DNA of 64,000 nucleotides from Alcaligenaceae bacterium CGII-47. Its GTDB lineage: Bacteria > Pseudomonadota > Gammaproteobacteria > Burkholderiales > Burkholderiaceae_B. Below, in pieces: positions 1 through 7,615 of the stretch. The first letter of the stretch is position 1; each line of letters starts with the position of its first letter. The notes under the pieces were generated by a model. It was not told the DNA's origin and did not search any database. It saw only the letters and a program-made list of their open reading frames with translations. The stretch lies in NCBI GenBank assembly GCA_019166125.1, contig JAHTBO010000004.1, forward strand, positions 191,406 to 255,405, given 5' to 3'. Both the position numbers and the translations under genes were made by a program.

Positions 1-506
1 CGCTGCACGCGATGCTGAGGATAAGAATGATCATGGATGAGACCGCTTGAAGTGAAATAAACCGCCACATCGTATGGGCCGAGATCGCGTCCGTGCAAGC
101 AGTATTTTCTGCTATTCAATCCGTACGATGCGTCATCGTCGGGCAATGTTCGCTAATGTTCTGCTAAAAAACGGCCCGACTGTATTTTGCGAGGTGAGTG
201 ATCCGCTCGGACAGGGTTGTTACAAAAAGTAATGATATGGCTGTCTGAGGGCGTTACAGGCGGGTATCTCTCGGAGGTGGCGTTAAAATGTCTAGATGGC
301 CGGATGTTATGATGCAGGCCGGTAACACTACCTTGCATTTGAAATTATTTCGCTCACTTTGTGGGCGAATGCGCACGCCGATCGTGACACGGTGGGGCGG
401 TAGCGTGCCTAGATGGTTCTATATTATGACTATCGTCGTTGAACTATAGTGACATCTCTTTTTCTGCCATACCTGAAACCTCTCCGGATCAAATAGACTA
501 TTCATA
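1..506. other. Non-coding leader region of polysaccharide cluster
   Basis: No convincing complete gene is seen in this stretch. A leftward frame beginning at 34 would start with a hydrophobic run and a cysteine, as a lipoprotein might, but it leaves the window after about 11 codons. The only clear signal is the ops/JUMPStart element at 394-408. The distance from it to the first gene, about 100 bases, fits a long untranslated leader. Confidence 0.5.
394..408 (+). promoter_or_regulatory. ops / JUMPStart element
   Basis: The sequence GGGGCGGTAGCGTGC matches the core of the JUMPStart element, including the ops 12-mer GGCGGTAGCGTG at 396-407. In enterobacteria ops in the nontemplate strand pauses RNA polymerase and recruits the NusG paralogue RfaH, which suppresses Rho termination through long surface polysaccharide operons. 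Its place about 100 bases before the first gene of a polysaccharide cluster is the expected one. No RfaH gene lies in the window, so the cognate factor is inferred. Confidence 0.85.
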
Positions 507-2039
507 ATGTGCGGATTTATATTCATATCTCAATCATCTTCGAACAGAGTTTCAATAAATAACTTCGTGCGTGCGCTAAAAAGTCAAGATTGGCGCGGTC
601 CAGACGCAATACATCATATCGCTTTGAAAAATGAAAGAATTCTAATTGGTCATAATCGACTTTCAGTTCTCGATTTGAGGGCAAATGCTGACCAACCTAT
701 GATATCCAATAATGATCGCTATGTCATCGTCTTCAATGGGGAAATATATAATCACCAGTTACTTAGAAAGGAATTAAAGCTTCAGTGCAGAACATCATCA
801 GATACCGAAACAATTTTAGAAGGCTATGCGCAGATAGGAGAAAAAATAATTGACTTGTTGGAAGGAATGTTTGCTTTTGTGATTTATGACAAGCTTGCTG
901 ATACGTGGGTTTGCGCTCGGGATAGTCTCGGAATAAAACCGCTATACATATATCAAACAAATAATCTGACTGTTATTGGATCAGAGCCCGGAATAATAGC
1001 AGATCTTTGCAAGTTATCGGTGGATCAGGTTGCTGTAGAAGAATGGAAAGTAGCGAGGAGGCCAACACCCGGAGCTTCTTACTTTCTCGGTCTAAAAGAG
1101 CATTTACCTGGAATGTTATCCCGAAGTGATACCTCTACAACAAGTTACTGGAAGTTGAAGCCTAGTGATAAATCATATAGTCAAGAGGAATTCGAATCGC
1201 TGTTGCAAGAAAGCATCACAACGCATGAGATCAGTGACGTGGTTAATGTGGCATTACTAAGCGGTGGGTTGGACAGTGCAGTTATCACCGGGCTATCTAA
1301 TATCAAAAAGACGTACTGTATTGGTTTGTCCGAAAATAATGAGTTTGCAGGAGCTAAGGATACGGCAGATACGCTCGGTAGAGAGCTTGTCAAGGTGGTT
1401 GTAGATAATAATGATTTAGTGCAATCTTGGCGCTTGCTCACCTCTATGCGAAAAGAGCCGCTATCTGTTCCTAATGAGGGCTTGATCTATCTGGTATGCA
1501 AAAGCATGAATAAAGATGAAAAAGTGGTACTCACTGGAGAAGGTGCCGATGAGTTACTGTTTGGCTATGACGGAATATACCGTTGGGCTTGTGGAGATGT
1601 TTGGAATGGCGCGGAATCCTTTCTTCGTAGATATGGCTATTCGGACGAAATAAAGATTCCAATGCGTTTGCTGCAATTTGTTGATGATGAGAAAGAAGGA
1701 AAATCAGTTATTGAATTTGTAGAAGATTTTTTTTATAAATTTCATTTACCAGGATTGCTACGACGTATGGATTTCTCCTCTATGGCTGCCTCAAAGGAAG
1801 CTCGAGTTCCATTTGTTAATAGGAAGATAATTTCCTATATGTATCGCAGACCTCCTGAGTTGAAACTAAGTAGGTTAGAGTCGAAAATTCCTTTACGCCG
1901 TCTTTCAATGAAAATCGGTTTGATCGGTGCGTTAAATAGAAAAAAGGTCGGGTTTAGTGCTTCAATCAATACCAGTAATAATAAAACAATGGAATACAAA
2001 TCATTTCAAAAAATCATTCTTGAGGAACTCGAATGGTAA
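507..2039 (+). CDS. Asparagine synthase-family glutamine amidotransferase
   Basis: The protein has 510 residues and two domains. The start is fixed by MCGF: Cys2 is the Ntn-type glutaminase nucleophile exposed after Met removal, and FNGEIYNH and the SDTETILEG region belong to the same glutaminase domain. The ATP pyrophosphatase loop SGGLDSA is at residues 252-258, followed by TGEGADELLFGYDG. Family members transfer glutamine-derived ammonia to a carboxylate activated as an adenylate. Housekeeping AsnB makes asparagine, but paralogues inside polysaccharide clusters are usually thought to amidate a sugar acid, which is the likely role here. It is somewhat shorter than E. coli AsnB. It overlaps the next gene by 7 bases and is AT-rich like its neighbours. 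The actual substrate cannot be read from the sequence. Confidence 0.85.
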   Translation: MCGFIFISQSSSNRVSINNFVRALKSQDWRGPDAIHHIALKNERILIGHNRLSVLDLRANADQPMISNNDRYVIVFNGEIYNHQLLRKELKLQCRTSSDTETILEGYAQIGEKIIDLLEGMFAFVIYDKLADTWVCARDSLGIKPLYIYQTNNLTVIGSEPGIIADLCKLSVDQVAVEEWKVARRPTPGASYFLGLKEHLPGMLSRSDTSTTSYWKLKPSDKSYSQEEFESLLQESITTHEISDVVNVALLSGGLDSAVITGLSNIKKTYCIGLSENNEFAGAKDTADTLGRELVKVVVDNNDLVQSWRLLTSMRKEPLSVPNEGLIYLVCKSMNKDEKVVLTGEGADELLFGYDGIYRWACGDVWNGAESFLRRYGYSDEIKIPMRLLQFVDDEKEGKSVIEFVEDFFYKFHLPGLLRRMDFSSMAASKEARVPFVNRKIISYMYRRPPELKLSRLESKIPLRRLSMKIGLIGALNRKKVGFSASINTSNNKTMEYKSFQKIILEELEW

Positions 2040-2458
2040 TAGGATATACCACAGGGGTTTATGATCTATTTCATATAGGTCATGTAAATATTCTTAGAAA
2101 TGCTAAAGCTCTTTGTGATAAATTAATTGTAGGCGTGACCGTTGATGAATTAGTCGCTTATAAGAATAAGAAGGCTGTCGTGCCATTCGAGGAGCGTATA
2201 GAAATTATACGAGCTTGTCGTTATGTTGATCTCGCTGTGCCACAGACCACAATGGACAAGTTAGATGCATATAGACGCTATAAATATGATGTTATGTTCG
2301 TGGGAGACGATTGGTATAAAACTGATAAGTGGAAGGAAATCGATGATGAACTAAAAAGAAATTCCGTTAAGGTGATTTATTTTCCATATACAAAATCCAC
2401 TTCATCGACATTAATTAATGAGACCTTGAGATTGTTGAGGATGGATGCCTTTAATTAA
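2033..2458 (+). CDS. TagD-like glycerol-3-phosphate cytidylyltransferase
   Basis: This 141-residue protein belongs to the cytidylyltransferase-like nucleotidyl transferase family. It has the opening GYTTGVYDLFHIGHVNIL with the HIGH signature near residues 16-19, the middle segment CRYVDLAVPQ and MFVGDDW, and a C-terminal KSTSSTLI corresponding to the RTEGISTT motif of TagD. TagD joins CTP and glycerol 3-phosphate to give CDP-glycerol. A TagB/TagF-like transferase is encoded two genes downstream, which supports a CDP-polyol donor. The arginine of the last motif is not present in its usual form, so another alcohol or aminoalcohol phosphate, such as phosphoethanolamine, is possible. It is translationally coupled: the start lies inside the preceding gene and the stop shares one base with the next ATG. 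Confidence 0.82.
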   Translation: MVIGYTTGVYDLFHIGHVNILRNAKALCDKLIVGVTVDELVAYKNKKAVVPFEERIEIIRACRYVDLAVPQTTMDKLDAYRRYKYDVMFVGDDWYKTDKWKEIDDELKRNSVKVIYFPYTKSTSSTLINETLRLLRMDAFN

Positions 2459-3696
2459 TGATTAAACGTCTGGTTAAGAGTAGTATAGTCAAAAATACAT
2501 TTTGGCTGACTTTATTACAAGTAGGCTCTTATGCTGCTCAAATCTTATTAATTCCGGTGCTGACAAGGCGACTGAGCATCGAGGAGTTTGGGGCAACGAT
2601 GGCTGCTTTAGCTGTTAATCAGTTGGCTTTTGTGGTTACTGATTATGGATTCTCTTTATCTGGAACTTATGAAGTTTCAAAGTCGAAAGGGAATAGATCA
2701 GCAATTCAAGGTATCATCAACAGGATTCACAGTGCCAAATTTATTTTGGTTGTGTTGGCGATATCGTTAACAATCATCGTATCATATATTCCAACATATT
2801 ATCCTTATCAGAGTATCTTTGTGATCTCGATAATCTCTATTATCGGTAGAGCATTTCAGCCAGTTTGGTTTTTTCAGGGTATCGAAGATATGCGGTTCTA
2901 CGCTACCTATATGTCATTAGTGAAATTTATTTATGTCTTCGTTGCTATCTCAATCGTTCAGGGCCCAGGAGACGGATATTTGGTTTTATTATCCCTTGGA
3001 GTTGCAGATGTATTTGGTGCGAGTATCGGCTTGTGGGGTATTTATAAGCTGAGTTATGAAGTGCATAGACTATCTATTGCGGATTCGGTAGCTGGGTTAG
3101 CAAAATCTTTCGAGTATTTCTTATCGAGATTGGCTGTGGCTGTCTACACTTCTGCAAGCGCCATAATTGTAGGGCTTTCTGGTCTGACTCAAGTTGCGGT
3201 ATATGCTTCCGCCGAACAGGTTTATAGAGCTGGGCAAAGCGTAACCGTACCAATTAATCAGGCGTTATATCCTTTTATGGCAAGAACTAAAGAATTTGAT
3301 CTTTTGATAAAGATCATTCCTTATATAATAATCGTGCTGTTTATTGGCTCTCTTGTAATCGGGTATTTTGCGTATCCGATTGTAGAACTTGTTTTTGGTC
3401 CTAAATATGTTAATGCGGTGCCCGTATTGCGAGTTTTTCTGTTGACAGTTATCATAAATTATATTGGAATCAGTTTTGGATATCCAATGTTTGCAGCTTT
3501 AGGACGCCCTAATTTGGTAAATAAAACTGTACTTATTGGCTGTGCAACTCATTTTGTCTTTATTGTTTTTTTATTTATCACGAACTCTATTAGTGCGATA
3601 AATATTGTTATTTGTATGGCATTTACAGAATCTATTGTTGCTTGTTTGAGGGTTTCAATAGCATTCCGCTTGATAAATAAGTGTCCACCTGAATGA
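2458..3696 (+). CDS. wzx: Wzx-type polysaccharide flippase (MOP/PST family)
   Basis: The 412-residue protein is almost entirely hydrophobic, with about a dozen predicted membrane segments. The N-terminus (KNTFWLTLLQVGSYAAQ) and following RRLSIEEFGA are typical of the polysaccharide transport family. Such proteins move undecaprenyl-diphosphate-linked repeat units across the inner membrane before Wzy polymerisation. The start ATG shares one base with the preceding stop codon (TAATG), so the genes are coupled. An initiating transferase (12,814), a polymerase-like protein (7605) and Wza/Wzc further right complete a Wzx/Wzy-dependent route. The gene is AT-rich, as is usual for wzx genes. Confidence 0.88.
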   Translation: MIKRLVKSSIVKNTFWLTLLQVGSYAAQILLIPVLTRRLSIEEFGATMAALAVNQLAFVVTDYGFSLSGTYEVSKSKGNRSAIQGIINRIHSAKFILVVLAISLTIIVSYIPTYYPYQSIFVISIISIIGRAFQPVWFFQGIEDMRFYATYMSLVKFIYVFVAISIVQGPGDGYLVLLSLGVADVFGASIGLWGIYKLSYEVHRLSIADSVAGLAKSFEYFLSRLAVAVYTSASAIIVGLSGLTQVAVYASAEQVYRAGQSVTVPINQALYPFMARTKEFDLLIKIIPYIIIVLFIGSLVIGYFAYPIVELVFGPKYVNAVPVLRVFLLTVIINYIGISFGYPMFAALGRPNLVNKTVLIGCATHFVFIVFLFITNSISAINIVICMAFTESIVACLRVSIAFRLINKCPPE

Positions 3697-3720
3697 ATAT
3701 AAATTTTACCTTGAATCTTT

Positions 3721-4914
3721 TTGAATGAAATGAAACTCAAATCTATTAATCGGCTTTTCAAGGCATGCTTACTGATTTTACTCTGCCCGATCCTGTGGGC
3801 CTTGTGTTTTTGTTCGAGTTTCATATCGAGAAATACGAGGACGCATGTGTATGGCTCGTCTGGAGGGCGTTTTTCAGATAATGCAATGTACGCATTTTTA
3901 GAACATTGTCATGAAAATGCAACAGATGAAATTTATTGGATATCCAATAACAAACATCTAGTCTATAAATTAAGGAATTTAGGTTATAAAGCATTATATA
4001 AGTGGTCTATTGAAGGAGTGTTAACTTGTTTAATAGCGAGTGAATATCATTATTCGTCATATTTGAGTGATATAAATGAGTGGACAGCGAGAGGAGCGAG
4101 GAAAGTAAACTATTGGCATGGCTGTCCGTTCAAAATGATAGAGTATGACATCATATCTGGTTATCTACGGAAATACTATAACCCGATAGGGGTTTTGGAG
4201 CATTTAGCTTTTTTTGTCAAGTCTGTTATACACCCTGCGTCTAGGATCTCGCCGGATAAGATTTTTTCTCCTTATCCTTTTTTTGATAAATATATCAAAA
4301 GTGCTTTCCGAGTTTCAGATTCTCATCTTGTAAGAGAAGAACTTCCGAGAATTAAATATGTGAAGGGAAATCTTTGTTATGGAGGAAATGAGTATCTTGG
4401 GTCGGAAAGCTTACTCGATGATCCATTTCTCTCCGGTGGAAATAGAGTCGTTCTCTATGCTCCGACTTTCAGAGACGGAAATTCTAACTGGTTCGAGGAG
4501 CATATATTATCTGATATAGGCATTGCTCAGCCTTTATTAGCTGCATCTAATATATTATTAATAATCAAATTGCATCCAAATGAAAGCTTTAAGGAGAAAT
4601 TAATCTCGGATAATATAAAAGTGATAGATTCATCTGTCGATATCCATTTGATTTTGTCAAAAATTGAATTTCTTATAACAGACTATTCGTCTATTGCAGT
4701 TGATGCTGCTATGTCTGGTATAGATGTCTATCTTATGTGGCCAGATCTTGGTGAATATACCTGTTCTTCTAGAGATTTTTATATCGATATAGATCAATTT
4801 TACGATGGAAGATCATATTCATCTATAAGTAATCTTATTTTTGATATTACAAACAACAATGCGTCTTACATGAGCGTCAAGGATATCATTTTGAATAATA
4901 TCAAGCCTAATTGA
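3721..4914 (+). CDS. CDP-glycerol glycerophosphotransferase-like (TagB/TagF)
   Basis: This protein of about 395 residues resembles the glycerophosphotransferase family. It has an N-terminal membrane-associated hydrophobic stretch, VLYAPTFRDGN in the middle, IIKLHPNESF, and the signature ITDYSSIAVDAAMSG near the C-terminus. Teichoic acid enzymes with these motifs add glycerol phosphate from CDP-glycerol to a lipid-linked acceptor. With the TagD-like protein it argues for a phosphodiester-linked glycerol-type substituent or chain. The start is uncertain: TTG at 3721 or ATG at 3730, neither with a strong ribosome site. This is the last gene before the IS3-family insertion. Confidence 0.8.
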   Translation: MNEMKLKSINRLFKACLLILLCPILWALCFCSSFISRNTRTHVYGSSGGRFSDNAMYAFLEHCHENATDEIYWISNNKHLVYKLRNLGYKALYKWSIEGVLTCLIASEYHYSSYLSDINEWTARGARKVNYWHGCPFKMIEYDIISGYLRKYYNPIGVLEHLAFFVKSVIHPASRISPDKIFSPYPFFDKYIKSAFRVSDSHLVREELPRIKYVKGNLCYGGNEYLGSESLLDDPFLSGGNRVVLYAPTFRDGNSNWFEEHILSDIGIAQPLLAASNILLIIKLHPNESFKEKLISDNIKVIDSSVDIHLILSKIEFLITDYSSIAVDAAMSGIDVYLMWPDLGEYTCSSRDFYIDIDQFYDGRSYSSISNLIFDITNNNASYMSVKDIILNNIKPN

Positions 4915-5052
4915 TGATATTGATCTCTATTTTAAGTAACTTCTTGTGATAACTTAATAAAAAGATACTTAGTTGACCCCGATTTATTGATTGTGTTAAT
5001 AAATATAGCTGTTAGATGGCCACCGTACTGATCGACGAAGCTGTGGTTGGCC

Positions 5053-5063
5053 GGGGGCGGTAG
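5053..5063 (+). promoter_or_regulatory. Second ops-like core
   Basis: The string GGGGGCGGTAG reproduces the first eight bases of ops (GGCGGTAG) but is followed by ATG rather than CGTG, so the downstream part of the element is lost. It lies between the transferase gene ending at 4914 and the insertion element starting near 5173. It could be a decayed leader element of a cluster half, or chance. Confidence 0.35.
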
Positions 5064-5200
5064 ATGTCAACAATGATGTCCGGTTTTTCATGCAACAAGC
5101 TTTACGATTTCAGGCGTTTCCTGGTGATCTCTATCTGGGGTAAGCCAGACGGCACCAATAGGAGCGCAGTTGTGTAATGACCCAGCAGTTTCTGCTCAGA

Positions 5201-6022
5201 TTATGCGGCTAATGCAAATGCTTCAGCCGGGGTTTTCATCTTCAGCGCCTGATGGGGCCGTCGATGGTTATAAAAACGTATCCAGTCGCCAATCACACGG
5301 CTGGCATGCTGCAAGGTTTCGAATCGGTGCCGATGGGTACATTGCTCTTTAAGCGTCCTGATGACCCGCTCGACCATACCGTTCTGCTGCGGGCAATGCG
5401 GAGTGATGAACTCCTGGCGAGGGCCGTAGCTGCGCACCAATGCGGTATAGCTTCGCGAGGTAAAAACGAGCCCGTTGTCCGATCGTAGAAGGAAGGGTGC
5501 GGGAACTCGACCTAAGGTACCAAACCGGGCGATTAAAGCGTGCTCCAGAGCGCTGCTTGCTGTGGTGGACTTGCCGCTACGAGATAGGTGCCAGCCGAGC
5601 AGCTCACGGGTGTGGCAGTCGATCACCAGCGCCAACGTGGCCCAGTTGTCCCGCCCTGCCCAGATCCGGCATAGATCCGTGGACCAGCGCTCATTCGGGG
5701 CACTCGCCACTGACGGCAACGCCTGGATACGAGGCCTAAAGCCAATCGCCCGTTTCTTCACCTGCCAGCCCTTGAGTTGGAAGATTCGCTGCACGGTGTT
5801 CTTGTTAAAACTCAATAAATGCGCCACGGTTCAGTAGCCAAATGAGGGCGACTCCTCGATCATGGCCTTGATCGGTTCGACGAACCTCGGGTTGACCTTG
5901 GGAGCAGCCTTTATGGGCTTGTAGTACACCGTGCGCCGAGGGATATTGAACCACTGGGACAGTTTGGCGATCGAGACGGTATACCCGTCGGCATTAAGTC
6001 CCTGGCGGATCGTTTCGATCAT
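5201..6022 (-). pseudogene. IS3-family transposase orfB, in-frame stop
   Basis: This is an integrase-core (rve) DDE transposase of about 273 codons. Reading leftward from ATG at 6022, the frame stays the same throughout but is broken by TGA at 5831-5833, after SPSFGY and before TVAHLLSFNKNT. Because upstream and downstream parts are in the same frame, one base change (most simply CGA arginine to TGA) explains the break. The DDE residues survive in the downstream part: D in STDLC, D in RSDNG, and E in VERVIRTLK. The C-terminal piece could be restarted from GTG at 5827, but it lacks the N-terminal helix-turn-helix-like segment. The start overlaps the orfA stop (ATGA). Confidence 0.85.
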
Positions 6023-6333
6023 CTCTCGTCCTCGCCCAACAGGGACTGCAATTTTTTTCTGGCACGTAGCTCCAACATCGCTTCGCCATAGGCATCTTGG
6101 AGATCCTTGAGCTGGCGTTCATATTGCTCTCGGATGTCTTCTGGCTTGGTCCTCAGTGCGTTTTCCATGCCTCGCTTGGCATCGTCCATCCAGTTCTCGA
6201 TCTCTGAGGGAGGCAGATCGTACGATCTGCTCGCCTCAGCGACTGTCGTCTTGCCCTGGATGATGTCCAGCACCAGCGCACTTTTACGCTTGGCCGTCCA
6301 ACGTTTAATCTCGTCTGTCATCTTCGTACTCAT
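6019..6333 (-). CDS. IS3-family transposase orfA
   Basis: This 104-residue protein has a helix-turn-helix region (KTTVAEASRSYDLPPSEIENW) that would bind the inverted repeats. A charged coiled-coil-like C-terminus ends in AMLELRARKKLQSLLGEDE. An AGGAA ribosome site lies just upstream of the ATG at 6333. The gene is intact. Its stop overlaps the orfB start by the ATGA arrangement, so a fused OrfAB product would need frameshifting, and the broken orfB makes transposition from this copy unlikely. Confidence 0.85.
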   Translation of the reverse strand: MSTKMTDEIKRWTAKRKSALVLDIIQGKTTVAEASRSYDLPPSEIENWMDDAKRGMENALRTKPEDIREQYERQLKDLQDAYGEAMLELRARKKLQSLLGEDER

Positions 6334-6382
6334 GGTGATTTCCTAAATTATCACCTGGGCAGGCTTTTACTGGGTCAGTACA

Positions 6383-6775
6383 GGCCGGCGCGTGGGTGCT
6401 GTACTTCGTACCTAGTACAACACCTAGCGTCGTCATAGCGGTATTCGATTCATCACGCAAGTGCAACTCCTCGCAGGTATTGACAGCGTGAGGTCTTGGT
6501 AGGCCACGTTGTTGTATAGAAGCCGCTAAGCAGGCGGAGCCTGCACGATGGTGTAGTCGGTTGATGAGAAACTGGACGGCTATCGATATGGCCTAAATCG
6601 AACGGAAAAACTACGAAACACTACCGAGAAAAACAGAGTGCGTTGTGTGGAAAATCGAGCACAATTGTTTACCGATTACTACAAGGAAGCGTCTACATTT
6701 AATACATAGATTAAACAAATGGCATTAGACTATTGTATTATAATGTGATGAGAATGAAAACCTGAGCGATAAAAT
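6383..6775. other. Non-coding AT-rich gap after insertion element
   Basis: No gene is seen. It contains a hairpin at 6395-6424 (GGTGCTGTACT / AGTACAACACC, one G-T type mismatch) without a following T-run. A promoter-like -10 lies close to the next gene. The left part may be flanking debris from the insertion. Confidence 0.4.
6739..6744 (+). promoter_or_regulatory. Possible -10 box before GT2 gene
   Basis: A perfect TATAAT lies 32 bases before the GT2 start, in a very AT-rich stretch. No good TTGACA-like partner is found 16-18 bases upstream. It may restore transcription downstream of the insertion element, but in such AT-rich DNA a chance match is quite possible. Confidence 0.3.
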
Positions 6776-7615
6776 ATGAAATATTCTCTGATATTATGTA
6801 CGATCAATCGAAAAAAAGAAGTTATAAATCTTCTAAACTCATTGGTTAATCAAACCTACAAAGATTTCGAGTTGATCATAGTGGACCAAAATGATCCAGA
6901 TTACCTTAATGACGTAATAAGTATCTACAATAAGAAATTAAAAATAAAGAGGATATATAGTGAGATCGGCTTGTCTAGAGCAAGAAACACTGGTTTAAAG
7001 GCTTGTAACGTCAATACTGATGTAGTTTGTTTTCCTGATGATGATTGCGAGTATTTTACGAATGTATTGGAGATGGTTGAAAATGCATTTCTATCTAGTA
7101 ATTCTAATATAGTAATTGGGAGATCAGTCGATAAAAATGGAGAGCCATCATGCATACCGTTTTCGGAAAATAATAAGATATTTAACGTTAATGATATAAT
7201 AAGTCATGCGATATCATATACGATATTCATAAAAATAAGAGATAAATCGGATATAGTGTTTGATGAAGATCTAGGAGTAGGGTCGGGAAGCGGATTCGAA
7301 TCAGGTGAAGAAACAGATTGTTTATTGAATTTATATTCAAGAAAATATATTATGATTCATAATGAAAATGTGTTGATATATCACCCTAATAAAACTTGGA
7401 AGAAGGAAAAGCCAACTCGTGCTCTAGAATATGGTCGTGGCTTCGGGTATGTTTTGAGAAAGAATAGAGTTAGCCATTTTATTCTTATAAGAGTTTTATT
7501 TCGACCATTAATTGGTATTGTGCTTTCACTAATATCTTTCAACTCAAAGAGAGCTAAATATTATTTAAATTCATTTGCAGGCAGATTAATAGGTATGTTT
7601 TCACGTGTACGATAA
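6776..7615 (+). CDS. Family 2 glycosyltransferase
   Basis: The 279-residue protein has a GT-A fold signature at the N-terminus: YSLILCTINRKKEV, then SLVNQTYKDFELIIVDQND, and GLSRARNTGL. The metal and nucleotide-sugar binding acidic cluster is FPDDDCEY. GT2 enzymes transfer a sugar from a nucleotide-sugar to a lipid-linked acceptor on the cytoplasmic membrane face. A hydrophobic C-terminal stretch suggests membrane attachment. It is the first gene after the insertion element and overlaps the next gene by 11 bases. Donor and acceptor cannot be told from sequence. Confidence 0.85.
   Translation: MKYSLILCTINRKKEVINLLNSLVNQTYKDFELIIVDQNDPDYLNDVISIYNKKLKIKRIYSEIGLSRARNTGLKACNVNTDVVCFPDDDCEYFTNVLEMVENAFLSSNSNIVIGRSVDKNGEPSCIPFSENNKIFNVNDIISHAISYTIFIKIRDKSDIVFDEDLGVGSGSGFESGEETDCLLNLYSRKYIMIHNENVLIYHPNKTWKKEKPTRALEYGRGFGYVLRKNRVSHFILIRVLFRPLIGIVLSLISFNSKRAKYYLNSFAGRLIGMFSRVR

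Larger units (their letters stand above)
5173..6382 (-). mobile_element. IS3-family insertion sequence, orfB interrupted
   Basis: The element is about 1.2 kb. Its ends carry imperfect inverted repeats, TGTAATGACCCAG at 5173-5185 and the reverse complement of TGTACTGACCCAG at 6370-6382. It encodes two leftward genes in the orfA-orfB order of the IS3 family, and the remaining sequence between the repeats is short. No clear target duplication is seen next to the repeats. It sits between two AT-rich polysaccharide genes and reads against them. Confidence 0.85.

Noticed and set aside
1..34. Leftward start of a lipoprotein-like gene (MIILILSIACS)
   Set aside because: Only about 11 codons are visible, no ribosome site precedes the ATG, and the frame cannot be tested beyond the window edge.
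153..338. 61-codon leftward frame in the leader region
   Set aside because: The product has no recognisable features, and the stretch is the leader of the polysaccharide operon with an ops site nearby.
5170..5837. Rightward frames over the insertion element
   Set aside because: They are antisense to the DDE transposase, whose catalytic motifs are clear on the other strand.
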